DNA from: Inhella sp.
Lineage (GTDB): Bacteria; Pseudomonadota; Gammaproteobacteria; Burkholderiales; Burkholderiaceae_C
DNA: 50,849 nt
Direction of reading: 5' to 3'
Assembly: GCF_027532025.1 (NCBI RefSeq)
Contig: NZ_JAPZSY010000016.1
Coordinates: 1 to 50,849, forward strand
This document shows, piece by piece, positions 8,636 through 17,864 of the stretch. Every line of letters starts with the position of its first letter. Position 1 is the first letter of the stretch. The translations under genes and the position numbers were made by a program. A model generated the notes under the pieces. The model had not been told where the DNA came from. It worked only from the letters and a program-made list of their open reading frames with translations, and searched no databases.

Positions 8636-9070
8636 TCAGTCGTCGACGGGTTCGAGTTCCAGCGTGTTGCCGTCCAGCGCCTTGATGCGGTGCCATCCGC
8701 TGCGGGCCTCATGGCCGGTGGCCAGGCGTGCGGCCCAGGCTGCGCCTCGGTGCATCACCTGCGTGCGGCCGTGAGCGTCCCAGGCGGTCACGGTGACGGT
8801 TTCGCCAATGTCCAAATTGAGGTTGCGGTCGGCTTGGACCGTGGTGGGCTCCTGGCGATGGCGCCGTCGGTAAACGTACCAACCGGCCGTGCTCAGGGCG
8901 CCCGTCAACGCGGCCAAGGCGATTTGTGTGCTGGCGGGCATCCCAAAGTGGGCCGCCAGCGCGCCGACCGCGGCGGCGAAGGCGAGCATCAAAAGGTAGA
9001 TGGTGCCGGTGGTCATCTCGGCCGCTACCAGGAGGCCTGCCAAGATCCACCATGCGGTTGACGCCTGCAT
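8636..9070 (-). CDS. NfeD-like membrane protein (OB-fold, stomatin partner)
   Basis: A 144-residue protein with two to three hydrophobic helices in the first 70 residues (AWWILAGLLVAAEM; TIYLLMLAFAAAVGALAA; a third around IALAALTGALSTAGWYVY). A soluble C-terminal domain follows with IGETVTVTAWDAHGRTQVMHRGAAWAAR, typical of the NfeD C-terminal OB-fold. It corresponds to the short, protease-less NfeD class such as E. coli YbbJ. It lies 29 bases upstream of the stomatin gene in the same direction, the usual nfeD-stomatin operon. Start ATG 9070; the 141-base region to the divergent decarboxylase probably holds both promoters. Confidence 0.9.
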   Translation of the reverse strand: MQASTAWWILAGLLVAAEMTTGTIYLLMLAFAAAVGALAAHFGMPASTQIALAALTGALSTAGWYVYRRRHRQEPTTVQADRNLNLDIGETVTVTAWDAHGRTQVMHRGAAWAARLATGHEARSGWHRIKALDGNTLELEPVDD

Positions 9071-9119
9071 CGTCGCTTCCCTTCGTGTGCGGACGGAACC
9101 CCACGGTTCCTGTCGAGTT

Positions 9120-9170
9120 CAGTTTAGGGTGCGATGCTTGCCCTTACGCGGGGCCGGCAGCCCTAAACTG
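9120..9170. promoter_or_regulatory. divergent regulatory region with a perfect inverted repeat
   Basis: Between nfeD (minus) and the decarboxylase (plus), CAGTTTAGGG (9120-9129) and its exact complement CCCTAAACTG (9161-9170) form a 10-bp inverted repeat with a 31-base spacer. Each arm contains TAAACT oriented towards its own gene, about 43 and 51 bases before the respective start codons. The arms could be two -10 boxes of back-to-back promoters, or binding sites for one dimeric regulator. No good -35 sequences are visible. Confidence 0.45.
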
Positions 9171-9211
9171 CGCGCCCCTTTTGAGTCCGGCCCGTTCGAG
9201 GAGCCACCGAG

Positions 9212-11479
9212 ATGCTGCGTTTTCACTTTCCCATCGTCATCATCGACGAGGACTACCGCTCCGAGAACGCCTCGGGACTGGGCATCCGGGCGCTGGCCGA
9301 TGCCATCAAAAAAGAGGGCATGGACGTGCTGGGGGTCACCAGCTACGGGGACCTGAGCCAGTTTGCGCAGCAGCAAAGCCGCGCCAGCGCGTTCATTTTG
9401 TCCATCGATGACGAAGAGTTCACCCCGGGGCCGGAGTTGGACCCCGCCGTGTTGAACCTGCGCAAGTTCATCGGCGAGATTCGCTTTCGCAACCCCGACA
9501 TTCCGATCTACATCTACGGCGAGACGCGCACCAGCCAGCACCTGCCCAACGATGTGCTGCGTGAATTGCACGGCTTCATCCACATGTTCGAGGACACGCC
9601 GGAGTTCGTGGCCCGCCACATCATCCGGGAAGCCAAGAGCTACCTCGATGGCTTGGCCCCCCCGTTCTTCAAGGCCTTGATGGATTACGCCCAGGACGGG
9701 TCGTACAGCTGGCACTGCCCAGGGCACTCCGGCGGCGTGGCCTTCTTGAAGAGCCCGGTGGGCCAGATGTTTCATCAATTCTTCGGCGAAAACATGCTGC
9801 GGGCCGACGTCTGCAACGCCGTGGAAGAACTCGGTCAGTTGCTGGATCACACCGGCCCGGTGGCGGCCAGCGAAAAGAATGCGGCTCGCATCTTCAACGC
9901 CGATCACTGCTTCTTCGTCACCAACGGCACCAGCACCAGCAACAAGATGGTGTGGCACCACACCGTGGCCCCCGGCGACGTGGTGGTCATCGACCGCAAC
10001 TGCCACAAGAGCAACCTGCACGCCATCATCATGTGCGGCGCCATTCCGGTGTTTCTGACACCCACGCGCAACCACTACGGGATCATCGGCCCCATCCCCG
10101 AGAGTGAATTCAGTCCGGAGACCATCCGCGCCAAGATCGCCGCCAACCCCTTGTTGGCGCACGTGGACCCGGACAGCGTCAAGCCGTCCATCCTCACCTT
10201 GACGCAGAGCACTTACGACGGCGTGCTCTACAACACCGAGGTCATCAAGAAGAACCTGGACGGCTACATCCCGACCTTGCACTTTGACGAGGCTTGGTTG
10301 CCGCACGCGGCGTTCCACGACTTCTACGGGCAGTTCCACGCCATGGGCAAGAACCGCCCGCGCCCCAAGGAGGCCATGGTGTACGCGACGCAAAGCACGC
10401 ACAAACTGCTGGCGGGCATCTCTCAGGCTTCGCAGGTTTTGGTGCAGGACTCGCAGCAGGTCAAGTTGGACAAACACTTGTTCAACGAGGCCTACCTGAT
10501 GCACACCAGCACGAGTCCTCAGTACAGCATCATCGCCAGCTGCGACGTGGCAGCTGCCATGATGGAGCCGCCGGGTGGCACGGCGCTGGTGGAGGAGAGC
10601 ATCAAGGAATCCCTCGACTTCCGCCGCGCCATGCGCAAGGTGGACGAGGACTACGGCAGCGATTGGTGGTTCAAGGTGTGGGGGCCGGACTACCTGCGGG
10701 CCGAAGAAGGCAGCGAGCCGGTCTCCGACGACTGGATGCTGCATGCTGACGAAGACTGGCATGGTTTCGGCGCCATCGCCGAAGGCTTCAACATGCTGGA
10801 CCCGATCAAGTCCACCATCATCACCCCGGGCTTGGACATGGAGGGCCGCTTCGCTGCCACGGGTATCCCGGCCTCGGTGGTGACCAAGTTCTTGGTCGAG
10901 CACGGCGTGGTGGTTGAGAAGACGGGGCTCTACTCCTTCTTCATCATGTTCACCATCGGCATCACCAAGGGCCGCTGGAACACCCTGGTGACCGCCCTGC
11001 AGCAATTCAAGGACGACTACGACAAGAACGCGCCGCTGTGGCGCATCTTGCCGGAGTTCTGCGCCGCGCACCCCAAGTACGAGCGGATGGGTTTGCGCGA
11101 CCTGTGTCAGAGCATCCACCAAGCGTATGCCGAAGGCGACATCGCCCGTTTGACGACGGAGATGTACCTCTCCAACCTCCAGCCGGCCATGACGCCGACC
11201 GACGCTTACGCTCACATCGCCCAGCGCAAGACCGAGCGGGTGGCCATCGACGAGTTGGAAGGGCGGATCACCACCAGCCTGCTGACGCCCTACCCGCCGG
11301 GCATCCCGTTGCTGATCCCCGGCGAGCGCTTCAACAAGAAGATCGTCGACTACCTGAAGTTCACCCGCACCTTCAACGCCAAGTTCCCCGGGTTTGCCAC
11401 CGACGTGCACGGCCTGGTGCATGAGGTGGACGAAGAAACGGGGCGCAGCCGCTACTACGTGGATTGCGTGAAGCCGTGA
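9212..11479 (+). CDS. Orn/Lys/Arg decarboxylase, PLP-dependent (fold III-type acid-resistance class)
   Basis: A 755-residue basic amino acid decarboxylase of the CadA/AdiA/SpeC family. The N-terminal wing (residues 1-130) has IVIIDEDYRSENASGLGIRAL; the PLP domain follows with HCPGHSGGVAF, TNGTSTSNKMVWH, HFDEAW and the Schiff-base lysine K398 in STHKLLAG. The C-terminal domain contains the LLTPYPPGIPLLIPGER signature. It decarboxylates lysine, ornithine or arginine to the corresponding polyamine precursor and consumes a proton. The length equals E. coli AdiA, but which substrate is used cannot be read from these motifs. A clear ribosome binding site (GAGGAG, 9198-9203) precedes ATG 9212. It is monocistronic, bounded by a divergent promoter region and a palindromic terminator shared with fabI. 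Confidence 0.93.
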   Translation: MLRFHFPIVIIDEDYRSENASGLGIRALADAIKKEGMDVLGVTSYGDLSQFAQQQSRASAFILSIDDEEFTPGPELDPAVLNLRKFIGEIRFRNPDIPIYIYGETRTSQHLPNDVLRELHGFIHMFEDTPEFVARHIIREAKSYLDGLAPPFFKALMDYAQDGSYSWHCPGHSGGVAFLKSPVGQMFHQFFGENMLRADVCNAVEELGQLLDHTGPVAASEKNAARIFNADHCFFVTNGTSTSNKMVWHHTVAPGDVVVIDRNCHKSNLHAIIMCGAIPVFLTPTRNHYGIIGPIPESEFSPETIRAKIAANPLLAHVDPDSVKPSILTLTQSTYDGVLYNTEVIKKNLDGYIPTLHFDEAWLPHAAFHDFYGQFHAMGKNRPRPKEAMVYATQSTHKLLAGISQASQVLVQDSQQVKLDKHLFNEAYLMHTSTSPQYSIIASCDVAAAMMEPPGGTALVEESIKESLDFRRAMRKVDEDYGSDWWFKVWGPDYLRAEEGSEPVSDDWMLHADEDWHGFGAIAEGFNMLDPIKSTIITPGLDMEGRFAATGIPASVVTKFLVEHGVVVEKTGLYSFFIMFTIGITKGRWNTLVTALQQFKDDYDKNAPLWRILPEFCAAHPKYERMGLRDLCQSIHQAYAEGDIARLTTEMYLSNLQPAMTPTDAYAHIAQRKTERVAIDELEGRITTSLLTPYPPGIPLLIPGERFNKKIVDYLKFTRTFNAKFPGFATDVHGLVHEVDEETGRSRYYVDCVKP

Positions 11480-11484
11480 AACGA

Positions 11485-11510
11485 ATCAGGGGCCCCGCGG
11501 GGCCCCTGAT
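11485..11510. terminator. 26-base perfect palindrome between convergent genes
   Basis: The arms ATCAGGGGCCCC and GGGGCCCCTGAT give a very stable GC-rich hairpin 5 bases after the decarboxylase stop and 23 bases beyond the fabI stop on the other strand. There is no T tract. Position and symmetry suggest a bidirectional terminator or RNA-stabilising end. Confidence 0.6.
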
Positions 11511-11533
11511 GCTGTGAGCGCAGGCTCAGGCGC

Positions 11534-12313
11534 TCACTCGCCGCCCAGTGCCACTTGGCTGAAGCCGCCATCCACGTAAAGGATCTCGGCGCTGATGCCG
11601 GCGGCCAAATCCGACAGCAGGAAGGCCGCGGCATTGCCCACGTCGTCGATGGTGACGTTGCGGCGGATGGGGGCGCTGGCCGCGAACTGGCCGAGCAGCT
11701 TGCCGAAGTCCTTGATGCCCGACGCGGCCAAGGTCTTGATCGGGCCGGCCGAGATGCCATTCACCCGCACACCCCTGGCGCCCAAGTCCTGGGCGAGGTA
11801 GCGCACGCTGGCTTCCAAGCTGGCTTTGGCCAAGCCCATGGTGTTGTAGCTCGGCACGAAGCGCAGGGCGCCCAGGTAAGACAAGGTCAACAGCGAGCCG
11901 CCCGATCGCAGGCGCGGCGCTGCGGCTTTGGCCATGGCGGGGAAGCTGTAGGCGCTGATGTCGTGGGCGATGCGGAAGTTCTCCCGACTCAAGCCTTCGA
12001 GAAAGCTGCCGGCAATGGCTTCGCGCGGCGCAAATCCGATGGAGTGCACGAACCCATCGAACACTGGCCACACTTCGCCGAGTTGCGCAAAGGTGCGGTC
12101 GATTTGCTCGTCGCTGCCCACGTCGCAATCGAAAACCAGTGTGGACCCGAACTCCGCAGCGAACTCGGTGATGCGTTCTTTGAAGCGCTCGCCCACGTAA
12201 GAGAAGGCCAGCTCGGCGCCTTCACGGTGGCAAGCCTTGGCAATGCCATAGGCGATGGAACGGTTGGAAAGCACGCCGCTGATCAAAAAACGCTTGCCGG
12301 CAAGAAAGCCCAT
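11534..12313 (-). CDS. fabI: enoyl-[acyl-carrier-protein] reductase (NADH) FabI
   Basis: A 259-residue atypical short-chain dehydrogenase that performs the last reduction of each fatty-acid elongation cycle. The nucleotide-binding start reads [20 protein letters not shown]. The catalytic residues Y146, Y156 and K163 ([20 protein letters not shown]) fall at exactly the E. coli FabI numbers, and G93, the triclosan contact position, is retained (SIGFAP). The C-terminus [14 protein letters not shown] is typical. Start ATG 12313 fits the family; the upstream in-frame extension is intergenic. It is transcribed divergently from rimP, with a CAGAAT box at 12352-12347 as a possible -10. Confidence 0.96.
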   Translation of the reverse strand: MGFLAGKRFLISGVLSNRSIAYGIAKACHREGAELAFSYVGERFKERITEFAAEFGSTLVFDCDVGSDEQIDRTFAQLGEVWPVFDGFVHSIGFAPREAIAGSFLEGLSRENFRIAHDISAYSFPAMAKAAAPRLRSGGSLLTLSYLGALRFVPSYNTMGLAKASLEASVRYLAQDLGARGVRVNGISAGPIKTLAASGIKDFGKLLGQFAASAPIRRNVTIDDVGNAAAFLLSDLAAGISAEILYVDGGFSQVALGGE

Positions 12314-12346
12314 GTTGTGGTTCCGGAGTCTCAAAAACGGGTCGAG

Positions 12347-12352
12347 ATTCTG
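12347..12352 (-). promoter_or_regulatory. candidate -10 element of fabI
   Basis: CAGAAT on the minus strand, 34 bases before the fabI start, in the context GTGC-CAGAAT-CTCG. It resembles the TAGAATCG elements at the tRNA-Ser and rimP promoters. A -35 could not be assigned. Confidence 0.35.
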
Positions 12353-12395
12353 GCACGCCACCCATGGTGCGGGTGAACCCGAGCCAAGTTCGGGC

Positions 12396-12401
12396 TAGAA
12401 T
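12396..12401 (+). promoter_or_regulatory. candidate -10 element of the rimP-nusA-infB operon
   Basis: TAGAAT (5 of 6 to TATAAT) in GGGC-TAGAAT-CG, preceded by a weak -35 candidate GTGAAC at 12373-12378 with a 17-base spacer. A short inverted repeat CCCGA-7-TCGGG (12378-12394) sits between the two. Transcription would start near 12408, leaving a leader of about 78 bases before rimP. Confidence 0.5.
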
Positions 12402-12426
12402 CGTCGCTTCGCTGAAATGTCTAGCG

Positions 12427-12455
12427 TGGGCGGTTCGATCCAGCCCATTTTTTTT
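12427..12455 (+). terminator. terminator-like hairpin in the rimP leader (possible attenuator)
   Basis: TGGGCGG pairs with CC-A-GCCCA (7 bp with one bulged A, loop TTCGAT) and is followed directly by eight T residues. By form this is a good intrinsic terminator. It lies downstream of the only visible plus-strand promoter and 30 bases upstream of rimP. The gene to its left is on the other strand, so it cannot be the end of another plus-strand gene. Confidence 0.65.
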
Positions 12456-12485
12456 GGTCGATCCGAAATTGGGTGTTCGCTCCGG

Positions 12486-13022
12486 ATGAGTTGGCAAGCG
12501 ACGGTGGAAAAGACGGTGACGGGCTTGGGCCTGGAGATGGTGGAGTGCGAGCGCTCTGCCGGCGGCCTGCTGCGCGTCACGATCGACCATCTTTCGCCTG
12601 CCGAGGGTCAGCCCGAAACCTTCGTCACGGTCGATGACTGCGAGCGCGTGACCCGGCAACTCCAGTACGTGCTGGAAGTGGAAGGCGTGGACTACCAGCG
12701 CCTCGAGGTGTCGTCGCCCGGCTTGGATCGTCCCCTGAACACGCCAGCTCACTACGCCCGCTTTGTGGGCGTGGATGTCGACATCACCCTGCGCATGGCG
12801 TTCCAAGGTCGCAAGAAGTACCGCGGTCTTTTGCAGCACGGCGACCGCGCCGAGCAGTGGCGCTTGGTGTTCGGCGAGCCTGGCCACGAACAAGCCCTGG
12901 ACTTTCAGCTGGCCGAGGTGCGCGAAGCCCGCCTCGTGCCCGTGATCAATTTCAAAGGTCGCCAGGCCCAGCCGGCGACCCCGCGTATTCCAAAAAAGCC
13001 CGACGGAGACCAAACCCCATGA
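12486..13022 (+). CDS. rimP: ribosome maturation factor RimP
   Basis: A 178-residue 30S assembly factor. The N-terminal domain runs [30 protein letters not shown], then the [18 protein letters not shown] helix and the SSPGLDRPL signature, followed by the C-terminal SH3-like domain. Homologues usually begin at this MSWQ-type start, so ATG 12486 is preferred. An in-frame ATG at 12417 would place the T-rich hairpin inside the coding region. Its stop overlaps the nusA start (ATGA), which suggests translational coupling. First gene of the rimP-nusA-infB operon. Confidence 0.94.
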   Translation: MSWQATVEKTVTGLGLEMVECERSAGGLLRVTIDHLSPAEGQPETFVTVDDCERVTRQLQYVLEVEGVDYQRLEVSSPGLDRPLNTPAHYARFVGVDVDITLRMAFQGRKKYRGLLQHGDRAEQWRLVFGEPGHEQALDFQLAEVREARLVPVINFKGRQAQPATPRIPKKPDGDQTP

Positions 13023-14494
13023 ACCGCGAGTTGTTGTTGTTGGTGGATGCCATTTCGCGCGAGAAGAGCGTGGAACGCGAGGTGGTGTTCGCGGCCGTGG
13101 AGTCGGCCCTGGCCCAGGCCACCAAGAAGTTCGTGGGCGGTGAGGTGGACATCCGCGTGGCCATCGACCGCGAATCGGGCGACTACGAGTCGTTCCGTCG
13201 TTGGTTGGTCGTGCCCGACAGCGCTGGCCTGCAGAACCCCGATGCCGAGGAGTTGCTGAGCGACGCTACCGATCGCGTGGGGGCCATCGAGGTGGGCGAC
13301 TACATCGAAGAAGGCATCGAGTCCGTGCCCATCGGCCGCATTGGCGCCCAGGCGGCCAAGCAAGTGATCCTGCAAAAGATCCGCGACGCCGAGCGGGAGC
13401 AGTTGCTGAACGATTTTCTGGCCCGCGGCGAGCGCATCTTCGTCGGCACGGTCAAGCGCCTGGACAAGGGCGACATCATCGTGGAGAGCGGTCGCGTGGA
13501 GGGGCGCCTCAAGCGCACCGAAATGATCCCCAAGGAAAACCTCCGCACGGGCGATCGTGTTCGCGCGGTGCTGTTGGGTGTGGACCCTACCGTGCGCGGG
13601 CCTCAAATCATGTTGAGCCGCTCGTCGCCCGAGTTCATGAAAGAGCTGTTCCTGCAGGAAGTGCCCGAGATTGAGCAGGGCCTGTTGGAAATCAAGAGCT
13701 GTGCCCGCGACGCCGGCAGCCGCGCCAAGATCGCGGTGGTGTCACACGATCGCCGGGTCGACCCGATCGGGACTTGCGTGGGCGTGCGCGGTTCGCGCGT
13801 GACCGCCGTGACGAACGAGTTGGCCGGCGAGCGCGTCGACATCGTGTTGTGGAGCGACGACCCGGCCCAGTTCGTCATCGGCGCGCTGGCCCCGGCCAAT
13901 GTGTCGTCCATCATGGTGGACGAAGAGCGCCATGCCATGGACGTGGTGGTGGACGAAGACAACCTGGCCATCGCCATCGGCAAGGGTGGGCAAAACGTCC
14001 GCTTGGCCTCTGAGCTGACGGGCTGGCGCATCAACATCATGTCGGCCGAGGAGTCGGCGGCACGCAAGGCCGAAGAGGATGAAGGCGTTCGCAAGTTGTT
14101 CATCGACAAGCTGGACGTGGACGCTGAAGTGGCCGACATCCTCATTGCCGAGGGCTTCACCAGCTTGGAAGAGGTGGCCTACGTGCCGCTGGCCGAAATG
14201 CTGGAGATCGAGTCGTTCGACGAGGACACCGTGAACGAGTTGCGTGCCCGTGCCAAGGACGCGTTGCTCACCCTTGAAATCGCTCGTGAGGAGTCGGTGG
14301 AAGAGGTGTCGCAAAACTTGCGCGACCTGGACGGCGTGACGCCAGACCTCGTCGCCAAGCTGGCGGGCGGCGGCGTTCACACCCGAGACGACTTGGCGGA
14401 TCTGGCCGTGGACGAGTTGGTGGACATCACCGGCATGCCCGAAGACGACGCCAAGGCCCTGATTTTGAAAGCCCGCGAACACTGGTTCGCTTGA
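13019..14494 (+). CDS. nusA: transcription termination/antitermination factor NusA
   Basis: A 491-residue RNA polymerase-associated factor controlling pausing, termination and antitermination. The N-terminal polymerase-binding domain (1-130) is followed by an S1 domain (about 137-195, [20 protein letters not shown]) and two KH domains, of which the second has [16 protein letters not shown]. Two C-terminal acidic repeats follow (about 365-425 and 440-490; the last ends [18 protein letters not shown]). Overall length is very close to E. coli NusA (495). The ATG overlaps the rimP stop by the ATGA arrangement. NusA is known to regulate its own operon in several bacteria, which makes the terminator-like hairpin in the rimP leader of interest. 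Confidence 0.96.
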   Translation: MNRELLLLVDAISREKSVEREVVFAAVESALAQATKKFVGGEVDIRVAIDRESGDYESFRRWLVVPDSAGLQNPDAEELLSDATDRVGAIEVGDYIEEGIESVPIGRIGAQAAKQVILQKIRDAEREQLLNDFLARGERIFVGTVKRLDKGDIIVESGRVEGRLKRTEMIPKENLRTGDRVRAVLLGVDPTVRGPQIMLSRSSPEFMKELFLQEVPEIEQGLLEIKSCARDAGSRAKIAVVSHDRRVDPIGTCVGVRGSRVTAVTNELAGERVDIVLWSDDPAQFVIGALAPANVSSIMVDEERHAMDVVVDEDNLAIAIGKGGQNVRLASELTGWRINIMSAEESAARKAEEDEGVRKLFIDKLDVDAEVADILIAEGFTSLEEVAYVPLAEMLEIESFDEDTVNELRARAKDALLTLEIAREESVEEVSQNLRDLDGVTPDLVAKLAGGGVHTRDDLADLAVDELVDITGMPEDDAKALILKAREHWFA

Positions 14495-14567
14495 GCCCTC
14501 GTTCGAGCATTCCTCCCCCCACGCGCCGACTGCCCCAGACGCCCGAAGAGATTCAAGGATTCCCACA

Positions 14568-17405
14568 ATGGCTGTGACCACTGTCGCCCAGTTCGCCACC
14601 GAGTTGAACCGGCCGGCCAGTACCCTGCTTGAACAACTGCAAGCGGCGGGTGTTCCCAAGGCTTCGGACAGCGACGCGCTGACCGAATCCGACAAAGAGC
14701 GCCTGCTGGAGCACCTGCGTCAGGCGCATGGCACGGGGGCGGAGCGCAAGAAGATCACGCTGACGCGCAAGACCACCAGCGAGATCAAGCAGGCCGACGC
14801 GAGCGGCAAGGCCCGCACCATCCAGGTGGAGGTCAAGAAAAAGCGCACCTTCATCAAGCGCGAGGACGTGCCAGGCGAAGACGTGGCCGCTGCCGAAGCG
14901 GCGGAGGCGGCCGATTTGGCGCGCCGCGAGGAAGAGGCGCGGGCCCAAGCAGAGGCGCTGGCTCGCGAGCAAGCCGAGTTGGAGCGGGTGGCGCGGGAAC
15001 GTGAAGAGGCCGAGCGGCGGGCGCGGGAAGAGGCAGAAGCCCGCGCGGCGGCTGCCGCTGCGGCTGCGGCTGCCGCGAAGGCCGCCGAAGAGGCAGCAGC
15101 GGCGCAGCCCAAGACCAAGGCGGAGGCCAAAGCGGAGGCCAAGGCGGCCGAGCCTGTGCCAGCCCCGGCGCCTGCCGAAGCCAAGCCGGCCGTCCGCGTG
15201 GTGAAGGCGGCGGCCATCAGTGCCGAAGAGAAGGCCAAGCAGGCCGAGTTGGATCGCCGCCGCAAGGCGGCCGAGGCCGAGGCGGCCGCCATCCGCGCCA
15301 TGATGAATGCGCCCAAGAAGGTCTTGGTGGCCAAGAAACCGGAGGAGCCGAAGCCGGCCGAACCCACCGGGATCAAGGGCACCATCCACAAGAAGGCGGG
15401 CGCACCCGGAGCCCCGGCAGCGCCGGCTGGCGCCAAGCCCGGCGACAAAAAGTCCATCAAGAGCGAGAAGCTGTCCAGCTCCTGGGCCGACGATGCCAAG
15501 AAGCGGGGCGCACCGGCCAAGGGCCGAAGCGATGCGGGCGCAGGTCGCGGAGCGGCCGCGGGTGCGGGCTGGAAGGCGCCGCGCGGCGCGGGCCGGCGCG
15601 GTGACCGTGGCGACGCCCCCAGCACCTTCGTGGCGCCGACCGAGCCGGTGGTGCAAGAGGTCCACATTCCTGAAACCATCACCGTGGGCGACTTGGCTCA
15701 CAAGATGTCGGTCAAGGCGGCTGAGGTCATCAAGAAACTGATGCAGTTGGGTCAGATGGTCACCATCAACCAGCCGCTGGACCAGGAAACGGCCATGATC
15801 GTGGTCGAAGAAATGGGCCACAAGGCCTTCGCGGCCAAGCTGGATGACCCCGACGCCTTCCTGGAAGACGAGGCCACCGACGTCGAGCATGAGTCCGTGC
15901 CCCGTCCTCCCGTGGTCACGGTGATGGGCCACGTCGACCACGGCAAGACCTCGCTGTTGGACAAGATTCGCAGTGCTCGCGTGGCCTCTGGCGAAGCCGG
16001 TGGCATCACACAACACATCGGCGCCTACCACGTCGAAACCCCTCGCGGTGTGATCACCTTCCTCGACACCCCGGGTCACGAGGCCTTCACGGCCATGCGG
16101 GCTCGCGGCGCCAAGGCGACCGACCTGGTGATCTTGGTGGTGGCCGCCGACGACGGCGTGATGCCGCAGACCAAGGAAGCCATCCACCATGCCAAGGCGG
16201 CGGGTGTGCCCATCGTGGTGGCGATCAACAAGATCGACAAACCCGATGCGAACCCCGATCGCGTGCGTCAGGAGCTGGTGGGCGAACAGGTGGTGCCGGA
16301 AGAGTACGGCGGCGACTCGCCGTTCGTGCCGGTGTCGGCCAAGACGGGGCAGGGCATCGACACCTTGCTCGAGAACGTGCTGTTGCAGGCCGAAGTTTTG
16401 GAGCTCACGGCCCCGGTGGAATCCATGGCCAAGGGCTTGGTCATCGAAGCCAAACTGGACAAAGGGCGCGGCCCGGTGGCCACGGTGTTGGTGCAAAGCG
16501 GCACGCTCAAGCGAGGCGACGTTGTGCTGGCGGGTTCGACCTTTGGCCGCGTGCGTGCCATGCTGGACGAAGATGGCCGGCCGGCGCAATCGGCTGGTCC
16601 GTCCATTCCCGTGGAGATCCAAGGCCTGTCCGACGTGCCGTTGGCCGGTGACGAGTTCTTGGTGCTGGCCGACGAGCGTCGCGCCCGTGAAATCGCCACC
16701 TTCCGTGCGGGCAAGTACCGCGACGTCAAGTTGGCCAAGCAGCAGGCCGCCAAGCTCGAAAATATGTTCGAGAACATGGGCAAGGGCGAAGCGCAGACCC
16801 TGCCGCTGATCGTCAAGGCCGACGTTCAAGGCTCCCAGGAAGCCCTGGCCACCTCGCTGCTCAAGCTCAGCACCGACGAGGTGCGCGTGCAAATCGTGCA
16901 CGCGGCGGTCGGTGGTATCACGGAAACCGACATCAACCTCGCCATCGCGTCCAAGGCCGTGGTCATCGGCTTCAACACGCGCGCCGATGCGAATGCTCGC
17001 AAGCTGGCCGAGGGCAATGGCGTGGACCTGCGCTACTACAACGTCATCTACGACGCCGTGGACGAAGTGAAGGCGGCGATGGGCGGCATGCTGGCGCCCG
17101 AGCAGCGCGAAGAGGTGCTGGGCACGGCAGAGATCCGCAACGTCATCGTGGCGACCAAGATCGGCACCATCGCAGGCTGCATGGTCACCAGCGGCATCGT
17201 CAAGCGCGACGCTCGCTTCCGCTTGTTGCGCGAGAACGTGGTCATTTACACCGGCGAGTTGGATTCGCTCAAGCGCTTCAAGGACGACGTCAAGGAGGTC
17301 CGTGAGGGCTTCGAGTGCGGCGTCAAGCTCAAGAACTACACCGACATCCACGAGGGCGACCAACTGGAGTTCTTCGAGGTCAAGGAAGTGGCACGCACGC
17401 TGTAA
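14568..17405 (+). CDS. infB: translation initiation factor IF-2
   Basis: A 945-residue initiation GTPase that places fMet-tRNA on the 30S subunit. The N-terminal IF2-N module ([20 protein letters not shown]) precedes a long low-complexity charged Ala/Glu/Arg coiled region (about 105-220) and a Lys/Gly/Ala-rich linker. A second IF2-N copy is at about 365-415. The GTPase domain starts near residue 445 with G1 [11 protein letters not shown]3 DTPGHEAF and G4 NKID, followed by domains II, III and the C-terminal tRNA-binding domain ending [13 protein letters not shown]. The G/C-rich, repetitive 14880-15120 section encodes the coiled region without any frame break. It starts 73 bases after nusA. Confidence 0.97.
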   Translation: MAVTTVAQFATELNRPASTLLEQLQAAGVPKASDSDALTESDKERLLEHLRQAHGTGAERKKITLTRKTTSEIKQADASGKARTIQVEVKKKRTFIKREDVPGEDVAAAEAAEAADLARREEEARAQAEALAREQAELERVAREREEAERRAREEAEARAAAAAAAAAAAKAAEEAAAAQPKTKAEAKAEAKAAEPVPAPAPAEAKPAVRVVKAAAISAEEKAKQAELDRRRKAAEAEAAAIRAMMNAPKKVLVAKKPEEPKPAEPTGIKGTIHKKAGAPGAPAAPAGAKPGDKKSIKSEKLSSSWADDAKKRGAPAKGRSDAGAGRGAAAGAGWKAPRGAGRRGDRGDAPSTFVAPTEPVVQEVHIPETITVGDLAHKMSVKAAEVIKKLMQLGQMVTINQPLDQETAMIVVEEMGHKAFAAKLDDPDAFLEDEATDVEHESVPRPPVVTVMGHVDHGKTSLLDKIRSARVASGEAGGITQHIGAYHVETPRGVITFLDTPGHEAFTAMRARGAKATDLVILVVAADDGVMPQTKEAIHHAKAAGVPIVVAINKIDKPDANPDRVRQELVGEQVVPEEYGGDSPFVPVSAKTGQGIDTLLENVLLQAEVLELTAPVESMAKGLVIEAKLDKGRGPVATVLVQSGTLKRGDVVLAGSTFGRVRAMLDEDGRPAQSAGPSIPVEIQGLSDVPLAGDEFLVLADERRAREIATFRAGKYRDVKLAKQQAAKLENMFENMGKGEAQTLPLIVKADVQGSQEALATSLLKLSTDEVRVQIVHAAVGGITETDINLAIASKAVVIGFNTRADANARKLAEGNGVDLRYYNVIYDAVDEVKAAMGGMLAPEQREEVLGTAEIRNVIVATKIGTIAGCMVTSGIVKRDARFRLLRENVVIYTGELDSLKRFKDDVKEVREGFECGVKLKNYTDIHEGDQLEFFEVKEVARTL

Positions 17406-17428
17406 TTCCAGCGCTGTCCCGGCTCACG

Positions 17429-17460
17429 AGCCCCGCCGGCGCCCAACGCCAGCGGGGCTT
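17429..17460 (+). terminator. strong hairpin between infB and rbfA
   Basis: AGCCCCGC (17429-17436) pairs with GCGGGGCT (17452-17459) and an inner GGCG/CGCC stem extends it (one C/A mismatch, loop CCCAA). The sequence continues TTTGTC. This is a terminator-like element with a short T run placed inside an otherwise co-directional operon, so it may lower expression of rbfA-truB relative to infB or act as a processing or stability site. Confidence 0.55.
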
Positions 17461-17480
17461 TGTCCATCAAGGGTCAACCC

Positions 17481-17864
17481 ATGCGACACAAGAAAAGCAC
17501 CCCCAACCGCAGCTTCCGAGTGGCCGACCAGATTCAGCGCGATTTGGCCGAGTTGGTGCGCGAACTCAAGGACCCTCGGCTGGGCATGCTGACGATTTCG
17601 GGCGTCGACGTGACGCCCGACTATGCCCATGCCAAGGTGCGCTTCACCTTGTTGATGGGCCAACCGCAGGACACGGAGGACGCCCTGAACGAGGCGGCGG
17701 GGTTCTTGCGCAACAGCCTGTTCAAGCGCCTGCAGATCCACACTGTGCCGACGCTGCACTTTCACTTCGACAAGAGCACCGAACGTGCGGCCGAGATGAA
17801 CGCGCTCATCGCCAAAGCCAATGCCCAGCGTGCGCTGGACGACGACGCCACCACCAACGACTGA
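17481..17864 (+). CDS. rbfA: 30S ribosome-binding factor RbfA
   Basis: A 127-residue KH-type cold-shock and 30S maturation factor. Recognised by [43 protein letters not shown] and the later [11 protein letters not shown], which carry the conserved beta-alpha KH elements in order. ATG 17481 was chosen over an in-frame start 21 bases upstream, which lies in the preceding hairpin's tail. The stop TGA shares its A with the truB start (TGATG), implying coupled translation. Confidence 0.95.
   Translation: MRHKKSTPNRSFRVADQIQRDLAELVRELKDPRLGMLTISGVDVTPDYAHAKVRFTLLMGQPQDTEDALNEAAGFLRNSLFKRLQIHTVPTLHFHFDKSTERAAEMNALIAKANAQRALDDDATTND

Noticed and set aside
12417-12485. N-terminal extension of RimP from the ATG at 12417
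   Set aside because: It would encode a T-rich terminator hairpin as protein and add residues absent from the family; ATG 12486 matches homologues.
14880-15120. Low-complexity repetitive DNA as a possible frameshift or insertion in infB
   Set aside because: The frame stays open and encodes the Ala/Glu/Arg-rich region normal for proteobacterial IF-2.
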